Under the pieces are notes generated by a model, which saw nothing but the letters and a program-made list of their open reading frames with translations, was not told the origin of the DNA and did no database searches. From an uncultured Prevotella sp. (GTDB lineage: Bacteria; Bacteroidota; Bacteroidia; Bacteroidales; Bacteroidaceae), in contig OMXO01000015.1 in NCBI GenBank assembly GCA_900315035.1, positions 1 through 49,728 of the forward strand: a stretch of 49,728 bases of DNA, in the 5' to 3' direction. A program made the position numbers and the translations under genes. Shown piece after piece: positions 26,743-34,976 of this stretch. Numbering within the stretch: the first letter of the stretch is position 1; each line of letters begins with the position of its first letter.

Positions 26743-27975
26743 TTATCCAAAGAACAGGTATGCGATTGCAATGGCTGCGATGACACCAGCAAGGTCTGCC
26801 AGTAAACCGCAGGCTACGGCATGGCGGGTCTTTACGACACCCACGCTGCCGAAATAAACGGCCAGAATATAGAAGGTGGTATCCGTTGAGCCTTGGAAGA
26901 TACAACTCAGACGTCCGATGAATGAGTCGGCACCATAGGTGGTCATCGCATCAACCATCATACCACGAGCACCGCTACCAGAGAGAGGCTTCATCAAGGC
27001 AGTAGGCAAAGCCCCCACGAAATCACTGTTGCCGCCACAGGCCTCCACGCTCCAGCGCACACCGTCGATAAGCATATCCATCGCTCCAGAGGCGCGGAAG
27101 ACACCAATCGCAACGAGGATGGCCACCAGATAGGGAATGATTCTCACTGCAGTGGTAAACCCGTCTTTAGCTCCCTCTATAAAGGCATCATACACATTCA
27201 CCTTTTTCTTTATGCCTGCCAGAATGAATGCGATGATAATCAACATCAGCAGGATATTCGCAGACGAGGTGCTTACCTTGTTCATCAGCACAGAGTCCAT
27301 CTGTCCGAATCCCCAGATGATGGTTGCTACCACCAGTGCAGCACCTCCCAACGTCAGCAGTATCGTGCGGTTCAGCAGATTAATCTTCTGGTAGAAGCTT
27401 GTGAAAATAATACCTGCCAGCGTAGAAAAGAAAGTGGCCAGCAGAATAGGGATAAAGATATCTGTTGGTTGTGCAGCACCCATTTGGGCTCGATACACCA
27501 TGATAGAGATGGGAATCAGCGTCAGACCACTCGTGTTCAGCACAAGGAACATGATCATCGGATTCGAGGCAGTATCTTTCTTCGTGTTCAGTTCCTGTAG
27601 CTGTTCCATCGCTTTCAGACCAAGCGGTGTTGCCGCATTGTCGAGTCCCAGCATATTGGCAGCGATATTCATGAAGATAGAGCCCGTCACAGGATGTCCC
27701 TTTGGGATATCGGGGAACAACTTCACGAAGATAGGACTCAGGATCCGTGCTAACACGTTCACAACACCACCTTTCTCGCCGATCTTCATAATACCGAGCC
27801 AGAGCGACAGTACACCCGTTAATCCGAGTGAAATCTCAAAGGCTGTTTTCGACGTCGAAAAGGTCGAATCCATCATGGCTGGGAAGACCTCGAAGTCTCC
27901 CAGAAACACCAATTTCACCAGCGCAATAACGAATGCAATGATGAAAAACGCAATCCAAATGTAATTTAGTACCAT
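26743..27975 (-). CDS. Nucleoside-recognition/SpmA-SpmB-like membrane protein
   Basis: 410 residues from ATG 27975. A longer start at 28011 is possible but overlaps the promoter. Many membrane helices in two similar halves with the conserved block NIAANMLGLDNAATPLGLKAM and later FRASGAMDMLIDG and PLSGSGARGMMVDA. These match the Gate/nucleoside-recognition family; fused SpmA-SpmB forms are common in non-sporulating Bacteroidota. Function there is unknown; small-molecule transport is an inference. It is the first gene of the unit with the flippase and the S46 peptidase. Confidence 0.85.
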   Translation of the reverse strand: MVLNYIWIAFFIIAFVIALVKLVFLGDFEVFPAMMDSTFSTSKTAFEISLGLTGVLSLWLGIMKIGEKGGVVNVLARILSPIFVKLFPDIPKGHPVTGSIFMNIAANMLGLDNAATPLGLKAMEQLQELNTKKDTASNPMIMFLVLNTSGLTLIPISIMVYRAQMGAAQPTDIFIPILLATFFSTLAGIIFTSFYQKINLLNRTILLTLGGAALVVATIIWGFGQMDSVLMNKVSTSSANILLMLIIIAFILAGIKKKVNVYDAFIEGAKDGFTTAVRIIPYLVAILVAIGVFRASGAMDMLIDGVRWSVEACGGNSDFVGALPTALMKPLSGSGARGMMVDAMTTYGADSFIGRLSCIFQGSTDTTFYILAVYFGSVGVVKTRHAVACGLLADLAGVIAAIAIAYLFFG

Positions 27976-27983
27976 ATTGGGTA

Positions 27984-28014
27984 CAAAGGTAGTGCAAATT
28001 AGGCAAAACACAAA
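27984..28014 (-). promoter_or_regulatory. Promoter of the SpmA/B-flippase-S46 unit
   Basis: Minus-strand TACCTTTG (plus-strand 27984-27991) with TTTG (plus-strand 28011-28014) 19 bp upstream. The -7 element ends 9 nt before ATG 27975 and so rules against the longer start at 28011. Confidence 0.72.
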
Positions 28015-28026
28015 ATAAAATAAAGA

Positions 28027-28058
28027 AAAAGAGCATCTGCCTAAGCAAATGCTCTTTT
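28027..28058. terminator. Terminator-like hairpin after the LruC cluster
   Basis: AAAAGAGCATCTGC pairs with GCAAATGCTCTTTT across a 4-nt loop, with two mismatches near the loop. It lies 66 bp after the stop of the first LruC gene on the minus strand. Confidence 0.75.
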
Positions 28059-28123
28059 CTTCTATATCAATGAACGATAATTATTTGTTATTGTTCGTCA
28101 GCCCAAGGTACGTTGATGTAGGT

Positions 28124-30550
28124 TTATTTGCTTTTGTACCAATCGTTATTCAGACGTCCTTGAACATATTCCTTGAATAGACTTGTTCCGTCTGTCTTAC
28201 TGTATTTAGCATCAATGTCCTGCTGCTCGTCGCACCACTGATAGTCGTCGCCTACAGCTATTTTGCTGGCTACTTGACCTGTGTTTGCTGTCAACTGATA
28301 TGGAGTGCCGTCTTTGACGATATTCACTTTGATGCTGGCTGCAATCTCGCGAATCGTAGAGCCACTATAGTTTGAGGGAGTGAAAATGACGGGATCCTTT
28401 GTGACGCCTCTCAGTCCTTTGGCTTCTGCATTTACATTCACCATCGTTCTGGTATTTTCTCCAAAAGCCTCATGAACCTCTTTACCGTCAACATACAGCT
28501 CTTGGGTTGTGCCAGCAGCTCGTAGCACAATCTCTACCGTACCTTGTTTTTCGCCAGATGTATAGCGTCTTACGTCGAATACAACACCGTTAAAGTCAAA
28601 CTTGGTCTGGCTGTTAGTGCTGACGTTCAAGTCTTCTGCTATCACGCGGATGGCCTCATAATTCTTATCTTCATCCTCACCTGGATCTACAGGTGCTTCC
28701 GATAAATCACCCTTATAGCCAGGTGTGCAGCCTTTAACACCCAGTTCGAAATCGTCGTCGGCAGGTATGATTTCTGTGTCTCCAGCCTCTATAAGCCTTA
28801 CGTTTCCGTTGCCGCGTATAATGGTACCATTGTTAAGTCCATTGGCAAGGATATGCTCAAATTTCCAGCCAGCTCTGTAAGGGTAGGCCTCTTCGTTGTC
28901 GTTCTGATGGTTACCATCGCCTCCAGGATCGTTGGTGCCGTCACCGAGCTCCATATAGATATTGTTCTCAAAGTATCCATAATCAAGAGGATAGCCGAAA
29001 TCGCCCTTCCATTTCAGACTCGACAGTTGCCCCGTTTTCACTACTGCATAGCCCTCTTTGGGGCCAGTCCAGTTAGCATTATCGTTGTTCAGCGAGCCGC
29101 ATTCTATGAATGAATTGGCTGCCATACCCACATAGGCATCGTCGCCTATGGCACCGGCAGTAAAGTTGCTCATCGTCAGTTCGCCTTCGACAAACATATA
29201 TGAACCACTGGCCATCTCCAGGTTGTGGGCTCTCATATCACCCTTGCACCACCATTGGCAGGCATTCACGATTTTCGCATTTGCAGAGAGAGAGTATCCG
29301 TCTTCAGATGTAGCGTCAACGATGGCAATGCCGTTGTTATAGAAACAGTTCTCCTTTGTACCAGTAGCATAGACGCTTGCGTGGAAGTTCCCATAATTAT
29401 AGAGATTACCGTAATTGATGGTGAACTTGCGTACGTTGATGTTGCCTGCATTATAGTTCTCTTCGTTAGGATTATTGCCGTTGTTGACATAGACCCATCC
29501 GTTGCCTTGCACCTTTCCGCCCTTTAAGACCACGATTCGTGCATGTTCAGCAAAGCTTATTATGCAGTCGGCACTGACATCGAGCACGCCTCCGTCGCCT
29601 ATGATAACGATTCCTCCACTGCCAATCTTCTGGGCGGCATCTACCGTCCAAGTAGCTCCTTTCACAAGAATGGTACGTGCATAATATGGATCTTTCTTTA
29701 CATTGGTATAATTGTCGCCTTCTGACTCATAGCCATCGGTTGAAGCTACTGCAATTGTTCCTTTGTAATCTTTGGTAATCTTGAAGTTCAGTACAAAGTC
29801 CTCGTCTTCCACCCAATGGGCAGGTATATACTCTTGCCAGTAGGCTTCTTCAGGTATGGTGTCTGTCAATACAGGTTCTGTCGTCACAGTCAGCCAGTCT
29901 TTACGCGTCTCGTCTGCCTGAATCTTCTCGTAAGCATTCAGGAAGATGTTGATAAAAGAGTCCACCTCGGCGTAGTCTTCCTTATCTTTATCTTTAAACT
30001 CAAACTCTACGACTGGGCGACAATTCTCGTCATAAAAATCCAGGTCTTCCTTGGTGACTACAGTTTCATCCGTTGAGCTCGAGGTTTCATCAGAGGTCGG
30101 TTTGTAATCAGGATTTTCAATAATGAAGTTTACTTTTTCACCCCAGGTATATTCTGGCATGACTGGCGGAATGATCTCTTCTTCCTTAATAACCACTTTC
30201 ATGCTATCTTGTTCTTCAACAAAATAGCGATTATCAACATCGTCATATGTGTTGAGACTTGCAGGCTCCTTAGCAGTTTTCAGATACTCTGCCATCCAAG
30301 CGTCGTCGTATGGGCAGTCTATATCTGAGCGCTGAGGATTGGTCTGTCCTCTAGTGCCGACTTTATCGGAAAAGCCCCACGCCTGAGTCGATGCGGGAGT
30401 GCCAAAACGCGTCTTGAAGGCATCCTCGTATTTCTCTTGGATGCTTTTCTCTACATCGCCGCTACCAGAGTCCATGTCGTGGGAGCAGTTGGTGAACAAG
30501 CCGCTGAGAACAATGGCGGCTGTTCCTATCATCAAATGTCTCTTCATCAT
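28124..30550 (-). CDS. LruC-domain lipoprotein with beta-solenoid-like middle (LruC-1)
   Basis: 808 residues. Lipobox FTNCS near residue 22, then acidic residues (CSHDMD) like the Bacteroidota surface-export signal. A motif shared by the cluster follows (KYEDAFKTRFG ... AWGF). An acidic linker precedes a repetitive beta region (about 290-530) with VVLKGGKVQGNG, NYGNLYNYGNFH and similar turns, resembling a right-handed beta-solenoid. The LruC/DUF4842 domain begins near residue 640 (AEDLNVSTNSQTKFDFNGVVFDV); here the usual N-D of the motif reads N-G. The C-terminus (EYVQGRLNNDWY) is shared with LruC-2. Probably a surface-exposed adhesin or matrix protein; this role is inferred. It has its own promoter. 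Confidence 0.85.
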   Translation of the reverse strand: MMKRHLMIGTAAIVLSGLFTNCSHDMDSGSGDVEKSIQEKYEDAFKTRFGTPASTQAWGFSDKVGTRGQTNPQRSDIDCPYDDAWMAEYLKTAKEPASLNTYDDVDNRYFVEEQDSMKVVIKEEEIIPPVMPEYTWGEKVNFIIENPDYKPTSDETSSSTDETVVTKEDLDFYDENCRPVVEFEFKDKDKEDYAEVDSFINIFLNAYEKIQADETRKDWLTVTTEPVLTDTIPEEAYWQEYIPAHWVEDEDFVLNFKITKDYKGTIAVASTDGYESEGDNYTNVKKDPYYARTILVKGATWTVDAAQKIGSGGIVIIGDGGVLDVSADCIISFAEHARIVVLKGGKVQGNGWVYVNNGNNPNEENYNAGNINVRKFTINYGNLYNYGNFHASVYATGTKENCFYNNGIAIVDATSEDGYSLSANAKIVNACQWWCKGDMRAHNLEMASGSYMFVEGELTMSNFTAGAIGDDAYVGMAANSFIECGSLNNDNANWTGPKEGYAVVKTGQLSSLKWKGDFGYPLDYGYFENNIYMELGDGTNDPGGDGNHQNDNEEAYPYRAGWKFEHILANGLNNGTIIRGNGNVRLIEAGDTEIIPADDDFELGVKGCTPGYKGDLSEAPVDPGEDEDKNYEAIRVIAEDLNVSTNSQTKFDFNGVVFDVRRYTSGEKQGTVEIVLRAAGTTQELYVDGKEVHEAFGENTRTMVNVNAEAKGLRGVTKDPVIFTPSNYSGSTIREIAASIKVNIVKDGTPYQLTANTGQVASKIAVGDDYQWCDEQQDIDAKYSKTDGTSLFKEYVQGRLNNDWYKSK

Positions 30551-30591
30551 TCTTCCACGTATCTTATACGTTTGTAATTATCAAATCTCTG

Positions 30592-30623
30592 CAAAGTTAG
30601 CAAAATTCTTTTAACTCTCCAAC
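30592..30623 (-). promoter_or_regulatory. Promoter of LruC-1
   Basis: Minus-strand TAACTTTG (plus-strand 30592-30599) and GTTG (plus-strand 30620-30623) 20 bp upstream. Confidence 0.62.
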
Positions 30624-30671
30624 TTTTTGGCTTTTTTTTTACCAATATCCGCTAAAACGCTGTATGGGCAC

Positions 30672-30710
30672 AAAAAAGAGGCCTCTGCTCGCGCAGAAGC
30701 CCCTCCATTA
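30672..30710 (-). terminator. Terminator-like hairpin after LruC-2
   Basis: GAGGCCTCTGC and GCAGAAGCCCCTC pair imperfectly around TCGC, with an A run on the plus strand (30672-30677) that gives a T run on the minus strand. It lies just after the LruC-2 stop. Confidence 0.7.
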
Positions 30711-30739
30711 ATTTAGCATTTTAAGTATTTGATGTGTTA

Positions 30740-32074
30740 TTAATTCTTTTTCCACCAGAAATCACCATCAAATTTACCTTGTACGTAATTTGTGAAATTA
30801 CCGTATTCATTTGAGATGTCCTTGTTCTCAGGAATGACGTTGAATGCATCATCAACGAGAATCTTACATGCTGGCTTACCTGTGTTAGCTGTCAACTCTA
30901 TACCATTCTCATTGCCAGGCTTGTAGACGATGATTTTGATATCCTTAATCTCAGCAGGAGTCTTATATTCACCATCAATCTGGAATTCCTTGGGCTCATA
31001 CTTTGGTCCTTTACCAGTATTAATCATTGGATATGTACCGTCAGCTTTAGCAGCTTCACCAAATACACCGTGAACCTCGACACCACCTACGGTCAACTTG
31101 TAAATACCACCGCAAGCAATAAGTTTCAGAGTGGTCTTGTTATTTTCTGCCTTAACGACGTCGAATACAACATCATTGAAGTCGAAGTCAGACTTTTCAG
31201 AAGCATTCAGGTCCTCAGCAATTACACGATAGAACGGTTTCGTGTCATTGGTGATTTTGAGAATCCAGTCCTCAGCATACTGTAAACGCTGATAACCAAG
31301 AATCTTTTCTCCATTGTCCCATTTTGCTCCATAAAGAGATAAACCTACATAGCAACCAGTTCTGGCTACACCATCTTCGAAGCAATCTCCAGGAACTTCG
31401 ATGTCTGCCATCTTGAAATACCAATAATAGCCATCACCATTAGGTGCCTTATTGTCTTCACCCCAAGAAGAATGATAACCCCATTGCAATGCAGAGCCAT
31501 TTTGAACATATGCCACGCTCCATGGACCACCCGTTTTAGCATTAAAATCTAAGATGTGGTCAGTAGCATTTTGGTCTCGAGTTGCACCTACATGCAATTT
31601 GTCCATTCCGCCATTATCAGTAAAATCTTCATCCCAATCTCTACCTTCTGGCTGTGGGTTTATATCATGGCGATGCCATATGCCCTTTTTGTTAGTTTGA
31701 TCACCAGAAACAAACTGGACATAGAAATTGGTCCAATCTTTACCAACCTCACTCAAACCGGGATTCTCTTGGAACCATTTTGTAACATATGCAGCCTCTT
31801 TTGCTGTAATAGGAGCAGGGTTTCCTGTTTTAGGATAGTTCGTCATGTCTGTCTTTATCACAGAACGTGTGCTTGCCTTTGCACTACCAAAACCCCAATC
31901 GACGTTAGAGCCAACTGTTCCAAATGCTTTAGTGAAAGCTTCCTCATACTTCTGTACTTCTGTTTTTGGTGCTTCAGGTTGTGGACCTTGATACACATCA
32001 CTGTTTTTCGAGCAACTGGTAAATGCAGCACAAACAGCAATAGCTGCAATTCCACTCATCAAATACTTCTTCAT
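30740..32074 (-). CDS. LruC-domain lipoprotein, short form (LruC-2)
   Basis: 444 residues. Lipobox AAFTSCSKNSD, then KYEEAFTKAFG ... VDWGF as in its neighbours. Residues about 85-275 form a module shared closely with LruC-3: YVTKWFQENPGL, GIWHRHDINPQP, GGPWSVAY, WGYHSSW, DGVARTGCYVGLSL. The LruC domain follows (AEDLNASEKSDFDFNDVVFDV, from about residue 283; KLTVGGVEVHGVFGE), with the acidic D-x-D-x-N-D pattern intact, a plausible metal site. The C-terminus (YVQGKFDGDFWW) matches that of LruC-1. No enzyme motif is seen. It has its own promoter and terminator. Confidence 0.83.
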   Translation of the reverse strand: MKKYLMSGIAAIAVCAAFTSCSKNSDVYQGPQPEAPKTEVQKYEEAFTKAFGTVGSNVDWGFGSAKASTRSVIKTDMTNYPKTGNPAPITAKEAAYVTKWFQENPGLSEVGKDWTNFYVQFVSGDQTNKKGIWHRHDINPQPEGRDWDEDFTDNGGMDKLHVGATRDQNATDHILDFNAKTGGPWSVAYVQNGSALQWGYHSSWGEDNKAPNGDGYYWYFKMADIEVPGDCFEDGVARTGCYVGLSLYGAKWDNGEKILGYQRLQYAEDWILKITNDTKPFYRVIAEDLNASEKSDFDFNDVVFDVVKAENNKTTLKLIACGGIYKLTVGGVEVHGVFGEAAKADGTYPMINTGKGPKYEPKEFQIDGEYKTPAEIKDIKIIVYKPGNENGIELTANTGKPACKILVDDAFNVIPENKDISNEYGNFTNYVQGKFDGDFWWKKN

Positions 32075-32137
32075 AATGGTTTAAAAATTTTAATGTTAAT
32101 AAATTGATATAAATCTTTTCATTCAGTTAAAGTGGTG

Positions 32138-32169
32138 CAAAGATACTAAATATTTATTGTGGTTGCAAG
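32138..32169 (-). promoter_or_regulatory. Promoter of LruC-2
   Basis: Minus-strand TATCTTTG (plus-strand 32138-32145) and CTTG (plus-strand 32166-32169) 20 bp upstream. A three-unit dyad array begins about 100 bp further upstream. Confidence 0.68.
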
Positions 32170-32267
32170 TATATAACACCTAAAAAATGTTAATTGGAAT
32201 GTTAATGTTAGAGCAATGGCAAAATTCGTCAAGAAAATGATAAAATTTGCAAAGTTGGCGATTTTTA

Positions 32268-32327
32268 TTCCCTAGTATGGGACCAATTCATTTCCAAGGT
32301 GGGAACAAGTTATTCCCAGTGTGGGAC
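32268..32327. repeat. Three dyads at exact 22-bp spacing, operator-like
   Basis: TTCCCTAGTATGGGAC (32268-32283), TTTCCAAGGTGGGAAC (32291-32306) and ATTCCCAGTGTGGGAC (32312-32327). Each is a TTCC/GGGA dyad, and the GGGA halves start at 32279, 32301 and 32323, exactly 22 bp apart, about two helical turns, so all three face the same side of the DNA. They lie about 100-160 bp upstream of the LruC-2 -33 box in an otherwise non-coding gap. A binding site for a dimeric regulator is the simplest reading. Confidence 0.6.
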
Positions 32328-32398
32328 TATTTGTTGGTAAGGAACCTGTATGAACGATTAATCATGCCTTATTGAATAATATGTAGTCATTATTGCAA

Positions 32399-32668
32399 TA
32401 CCTAACATGATTTTCTCTAAAATGCCCTGTAGATAGGCGTTTCAAGCGTTTTGAGTCCCCTAAATAGGTAACATAATACCTAACAAATACCTAACATGAA
32501 ACCTAACACGAAACCTAACATGGAGCAGTCTGAGATGGATGTCTTCATATTACCTTATATGTTACCTTTATGTTAGGATAATGTTAGGTATTATGTTAGG
32601 TATCCGACGATGCTTTTTGTATGTAAGCCATTGAAAATAAGGATGATGCGTATTTCGGATGTTAGGTA
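32399..32668. repeat. Opposed arrays of CCTAACA boxes
   Basis: CCTAACA occurs at 32401, 32479, 32490, 32502 and 32514 on the plus strand; the reverse form TGTTAGG occurs at 32571, 32582, 32594 and 32660. Within each cluster the spacing is 11-12 bp, one helical turn. The two clusters (32477-32520 and 32571-32602) are inverted and could fold into a hairpin with a 50-nt loop; a small palindrome TAGGTA-N6-TACCTA sits at 32465-32482. With the dyads at 32268-32327 this accounts for most of the 650-bp gap between LruC-2 and LruC-3; I see no gene in the gap. Confidence 0.7.
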
Positions 32669-32696
32669 TTCGGCCTTTGCGTTCAAAAACCTAAAA

Positions 32697-32726
32697 AAGG
32701 GCATCTGCTCACGCAGACGCCCTTTC
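32697..32726 (-). terminator. Terminator after LruC-3
   Basis: AAGGGCATCTGC and GCAGACGCCCTT pair (one A/C mismatch) around a TCAC loop, with an A run on the plus-strand left side giving T's on the minus strand. It lies about 30 bp after the LruC-3 stop. Confidence 0.78.
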
Positions 32727-32757
32727 AAATTTTGCAATGAATATTATAATTAACTGT

Positions 32758-34788
32758 TTAATTCGTCGTTACTGTTTTACGCCATCTGGTAATCTTGGTG
32801 ATACTGCAGCCGCGTCCCCATGAGTTAACGGTAGTAGATGTCATTGCGTTCACCATACCTTCAGTCACGTCAATCTCTTTGTAATTGTTGAGATCAGACA
32901 GATTGATACTTACGATATCTTGCCAGCCGTTTTCATTGTTCTTCAATACCAAAGTAGCATCTCCGGTAGATTTTGTGCCATAGATTCGCAGCTTGTCGCC
33001 AACTTTGATGTCTTTAGAGTTGAAAACCATAGCATATTTGCCATTATTTCCGCCTGCACTATATTCCATCGCACGGCTTCCCTGCCATAAAACGGTTTCT
33101 ATTTCCGTTGTAGTTGTGCTTGTACTAGAAATTTGCTTCTCTTCAGTATAACCAATTACATATTTGCTATCCGTAGAAAGTCCATTTGGACAATTGTTAT
33201 ATCGCAGGTTTGTGCCATTTTCCCAATTTGGTTCGCTTCCACCTTTTGCCCAATCTGCAAATCCGCTATATACTTCGACAATGGGGTTACGCTCACTTGC
33301 CCATGGGGTGCCGATAGGTGCACAGAATTTATAAGGTACATCACCAACGTTAGCACCAAGGCGACCAACAGATTTCATTTGACCAATGCCGGCATCGTTA
33401 GTATCGCTTGTTGTCCACATTACTTCGATGGGGATGAGATCGAGCGAAATTTCACCATTATTGTTTGTAATGAGTTCCGTCATGTTGAAAGTGATATTCT
33501 TGACAGGTCTCGTCGTATCGGAGTTACCCCATGTGATGGTGACATTAGAATTGCCATCTACAGTATTGACCATCGTTGTAAGGCCAACGCCAAAGAGGTC
33601 GTGTACATCTTGATTTGCAACATTGGCGGGAATGGTTCCACCAGCGGCCAACAGACATATTTCAGCCTCATATCTGAGGAAATTGTCATCATTGTTATCA
33701 ACACCATTTGTCTTGGTAAACTCAGAAACTTTCCAGATTCTTGCGTCGAACACGATGTCGTTGAAATCGATATCTGCACGTGTGGCTTTGGCAAGATCCT
33801 CGCAGAATACACGTCCCTGAAGCATTAACTTCTTACGCTCGTATTTTGCATTGGTAATAGTCTCAGTATCAGTAGTTTCTCCACCACCGACATTGGTGAT
33901 TTCTGTTTCACCCTCACCAGGAACAACTTTCAGAATCCAGTCATCGCCATAATCTTTACGTTGCTCACCAAGAACCTTTTTGCCGTTATCATATTTCTCG
34001 GCAAGTAAAGACAATCCTACATACCATCCTTTGCGGGCTACACCATCAGTAAAACAAGATCCGGGAACCTCAATCTCTGCTAATTTGAAACGCTGGCGTT
34101 CGCTATTGTCCCAGGTACTGTGATATCCAAATTGTAATGCAGAGCTATTTTTCATATATACAATGTTCCACGGGCCACCCGATTCTGCATTGAAATCGTT
34201 GACATGAGTCATGGTAGTACCATCACCTACAGTCAAATAATCCATGCCTCCTTTATCTTGAAATTCTTCTTCCCAATCTCTGCCATTGGGCTGAGGGTTA
34301 ATATCATGACGATGCCAAATACCTTTCTTCTGCAAGTTCATAGTTCCATATACCTGCTGAAGAAAGAAATTAGACCATGGGCGACCTTCGATTGTTAGTC
34401 CAGGATTATTTTGGAACCATTTATAAACGTAATCAGCCTCCTTAGTTGTTACATCTGGTGGAACAGTATTTCCATCAAGTTTATCAGGGAAATTTGTCCA
34501 TACATCTTTTTTTACCACCTCTGGCTCTCCCGCGCGGGTTCCTGCACGCGAACCTGCACGAACAGCAGCTCTTGCAGCAGCAAGTTCCTCCTCCGAGATA
34601 GTGATCGTCTCAAAACCCCAGTTCTGGTTAGGATCGACCTCACCACCGATCATCTCCTTGAAAGCCTCAGCGTATGCTTGTGTCTTCTGTTGAGCTATGG
34701 GCACATAGTCAACATCATTGTTTTTGCAGCTGGTGTATGTAAAGCCAACAATCAGGGCTAAAGCACCATTAATTAAATACTTCTTCAT
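32758..34788 (-). CDS. LruC-domain lipoprotein with C-terminal beta-sandwich (LruC-3)
   Basis: 676 residues from ATG 34788; an in-frame ATG 9 bp upstream gives a worse signal peptide. Lipobox TYTSCKNNDVD, then AYAEAFKEMIGG ... NQNWGFE. The sequence has an Ala/Arg/Gly-rich stretch (RAAVRAGSRAGTRAGE) and then a module very like LruC-2 (YVYKWFQNNPGL, GIWHRHDINPQP, GGPWNIVY). The LruC domain follows from about residue 325 (CEDLAKATRADIDFNDIVFD). The C-terminal 130 residues (VLWQGSRAMEYS ... VNSWGRGCSITKITRW) look like a galactose-binding-type beta-sandwich, absent from the other four proteins. Its tail therefore differs from LruC-1/2, suggesting module exchange after duplication. Confidence 0.83.
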   Translation of the reverse strand: MKKYLINGALALIVGFTYTSCKNNDVDYVPIAQQKTQAYAEAFKEMIGGEVDPNQNWGFETITISEEELAAARAAVRAGSRAGTRAGEPEVVKKDVWTNFPDKLDGNTVPPDVTTKEADYVYKWFQNNPGLTIEGRPWSNFFLQQVYGTMNLQKKGIWHRHDINPQPNGRDWEEEFQDKGGMDYLTVGDGTTMTHVNDFNAESGGPWNIVYMKNSSALQFGYHSTWDNSERQRFKLAEIEVPGSCFTDGVARKGWYVGLSLLAEKYDNGKKVLGEQRKDYGDDWILKVVPGEGETEITNVGGGETTDTETITNAKYERKKLMLQGRVFCEDLAKATRADIDFNDIVFDARIWKVSEFTKTNGVDNNDDNFLRYEAEICLLAAGGTIPANVANQDVHDLFGVGLTTMVNTVDGNSNVTITWGNSDTTRPVKNITFNMTELITNNNGEISLDLIPIEVMWTTSDTNDAGIGQMKSVGRLGANVGDVPYKFCAPIGTPWASERNPIVEVYSGFADWAKGGSEPNWENGTNLRYNNCPNGLSTDSKYVIGYTEEKQISSTSTTTTEIETVLWQGSRAMEYSAGGNNGKYAMVFNSKDIKVGDKLRIYGTKSTGDATLVLKNNENGWQDIVSINLSDLNNYKEIDVTEGMVNAMTSTTVNSWGRGCSITKITRWRKTVTTN

Positions 34789-34845
34789 TGCAAACAAATT
34801 TTAATAGGTTGTTACGTAACTAATTGATTTTAATCGATTCCGGTG

Positions 34846-34853
34846 CAAAATTA
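34846..34853 (-). promoter_or_regulatory. -7 element of LruC-3
   Basis: Minus-strand TAATTTTG. No TTTG box at 19-21 bp was found. Confidence 0.45.
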
Positions 34854-34939
34854 ATTAAAAAAACGGTAACTTGTATCGATTTTACTGTTAAAATCTGTAA
34901 AATATTGCATTTTGTGATGCATGTGTGCAATTATTTTTG

Positions 34940-34947
34940 TAATTTTG
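34940..34947 (+). promoter_or_regulatory. -7 element of LruC-4
   Basis: TAATTTTG, 29 nt before ATG 34977. It is divergent from the LruC-3 element 86 bp away. Confidence 0.45.
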
Positions 34948-34976
34948 GCCCAATTCTAATATAAAACTATGTGGGT

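Noticed and set aside
28059-28123. Remnant coding sequence between the terminator and LruC-1
   Set aside because: Only 65 bp with no clear frame or motif; nothing could be supported.
32399-32668. CRISPR array
   Set aside because: The repeated unit is only 7-9 bp with 4-5 bp spacers and appears in both orientations; there are no cas genes.
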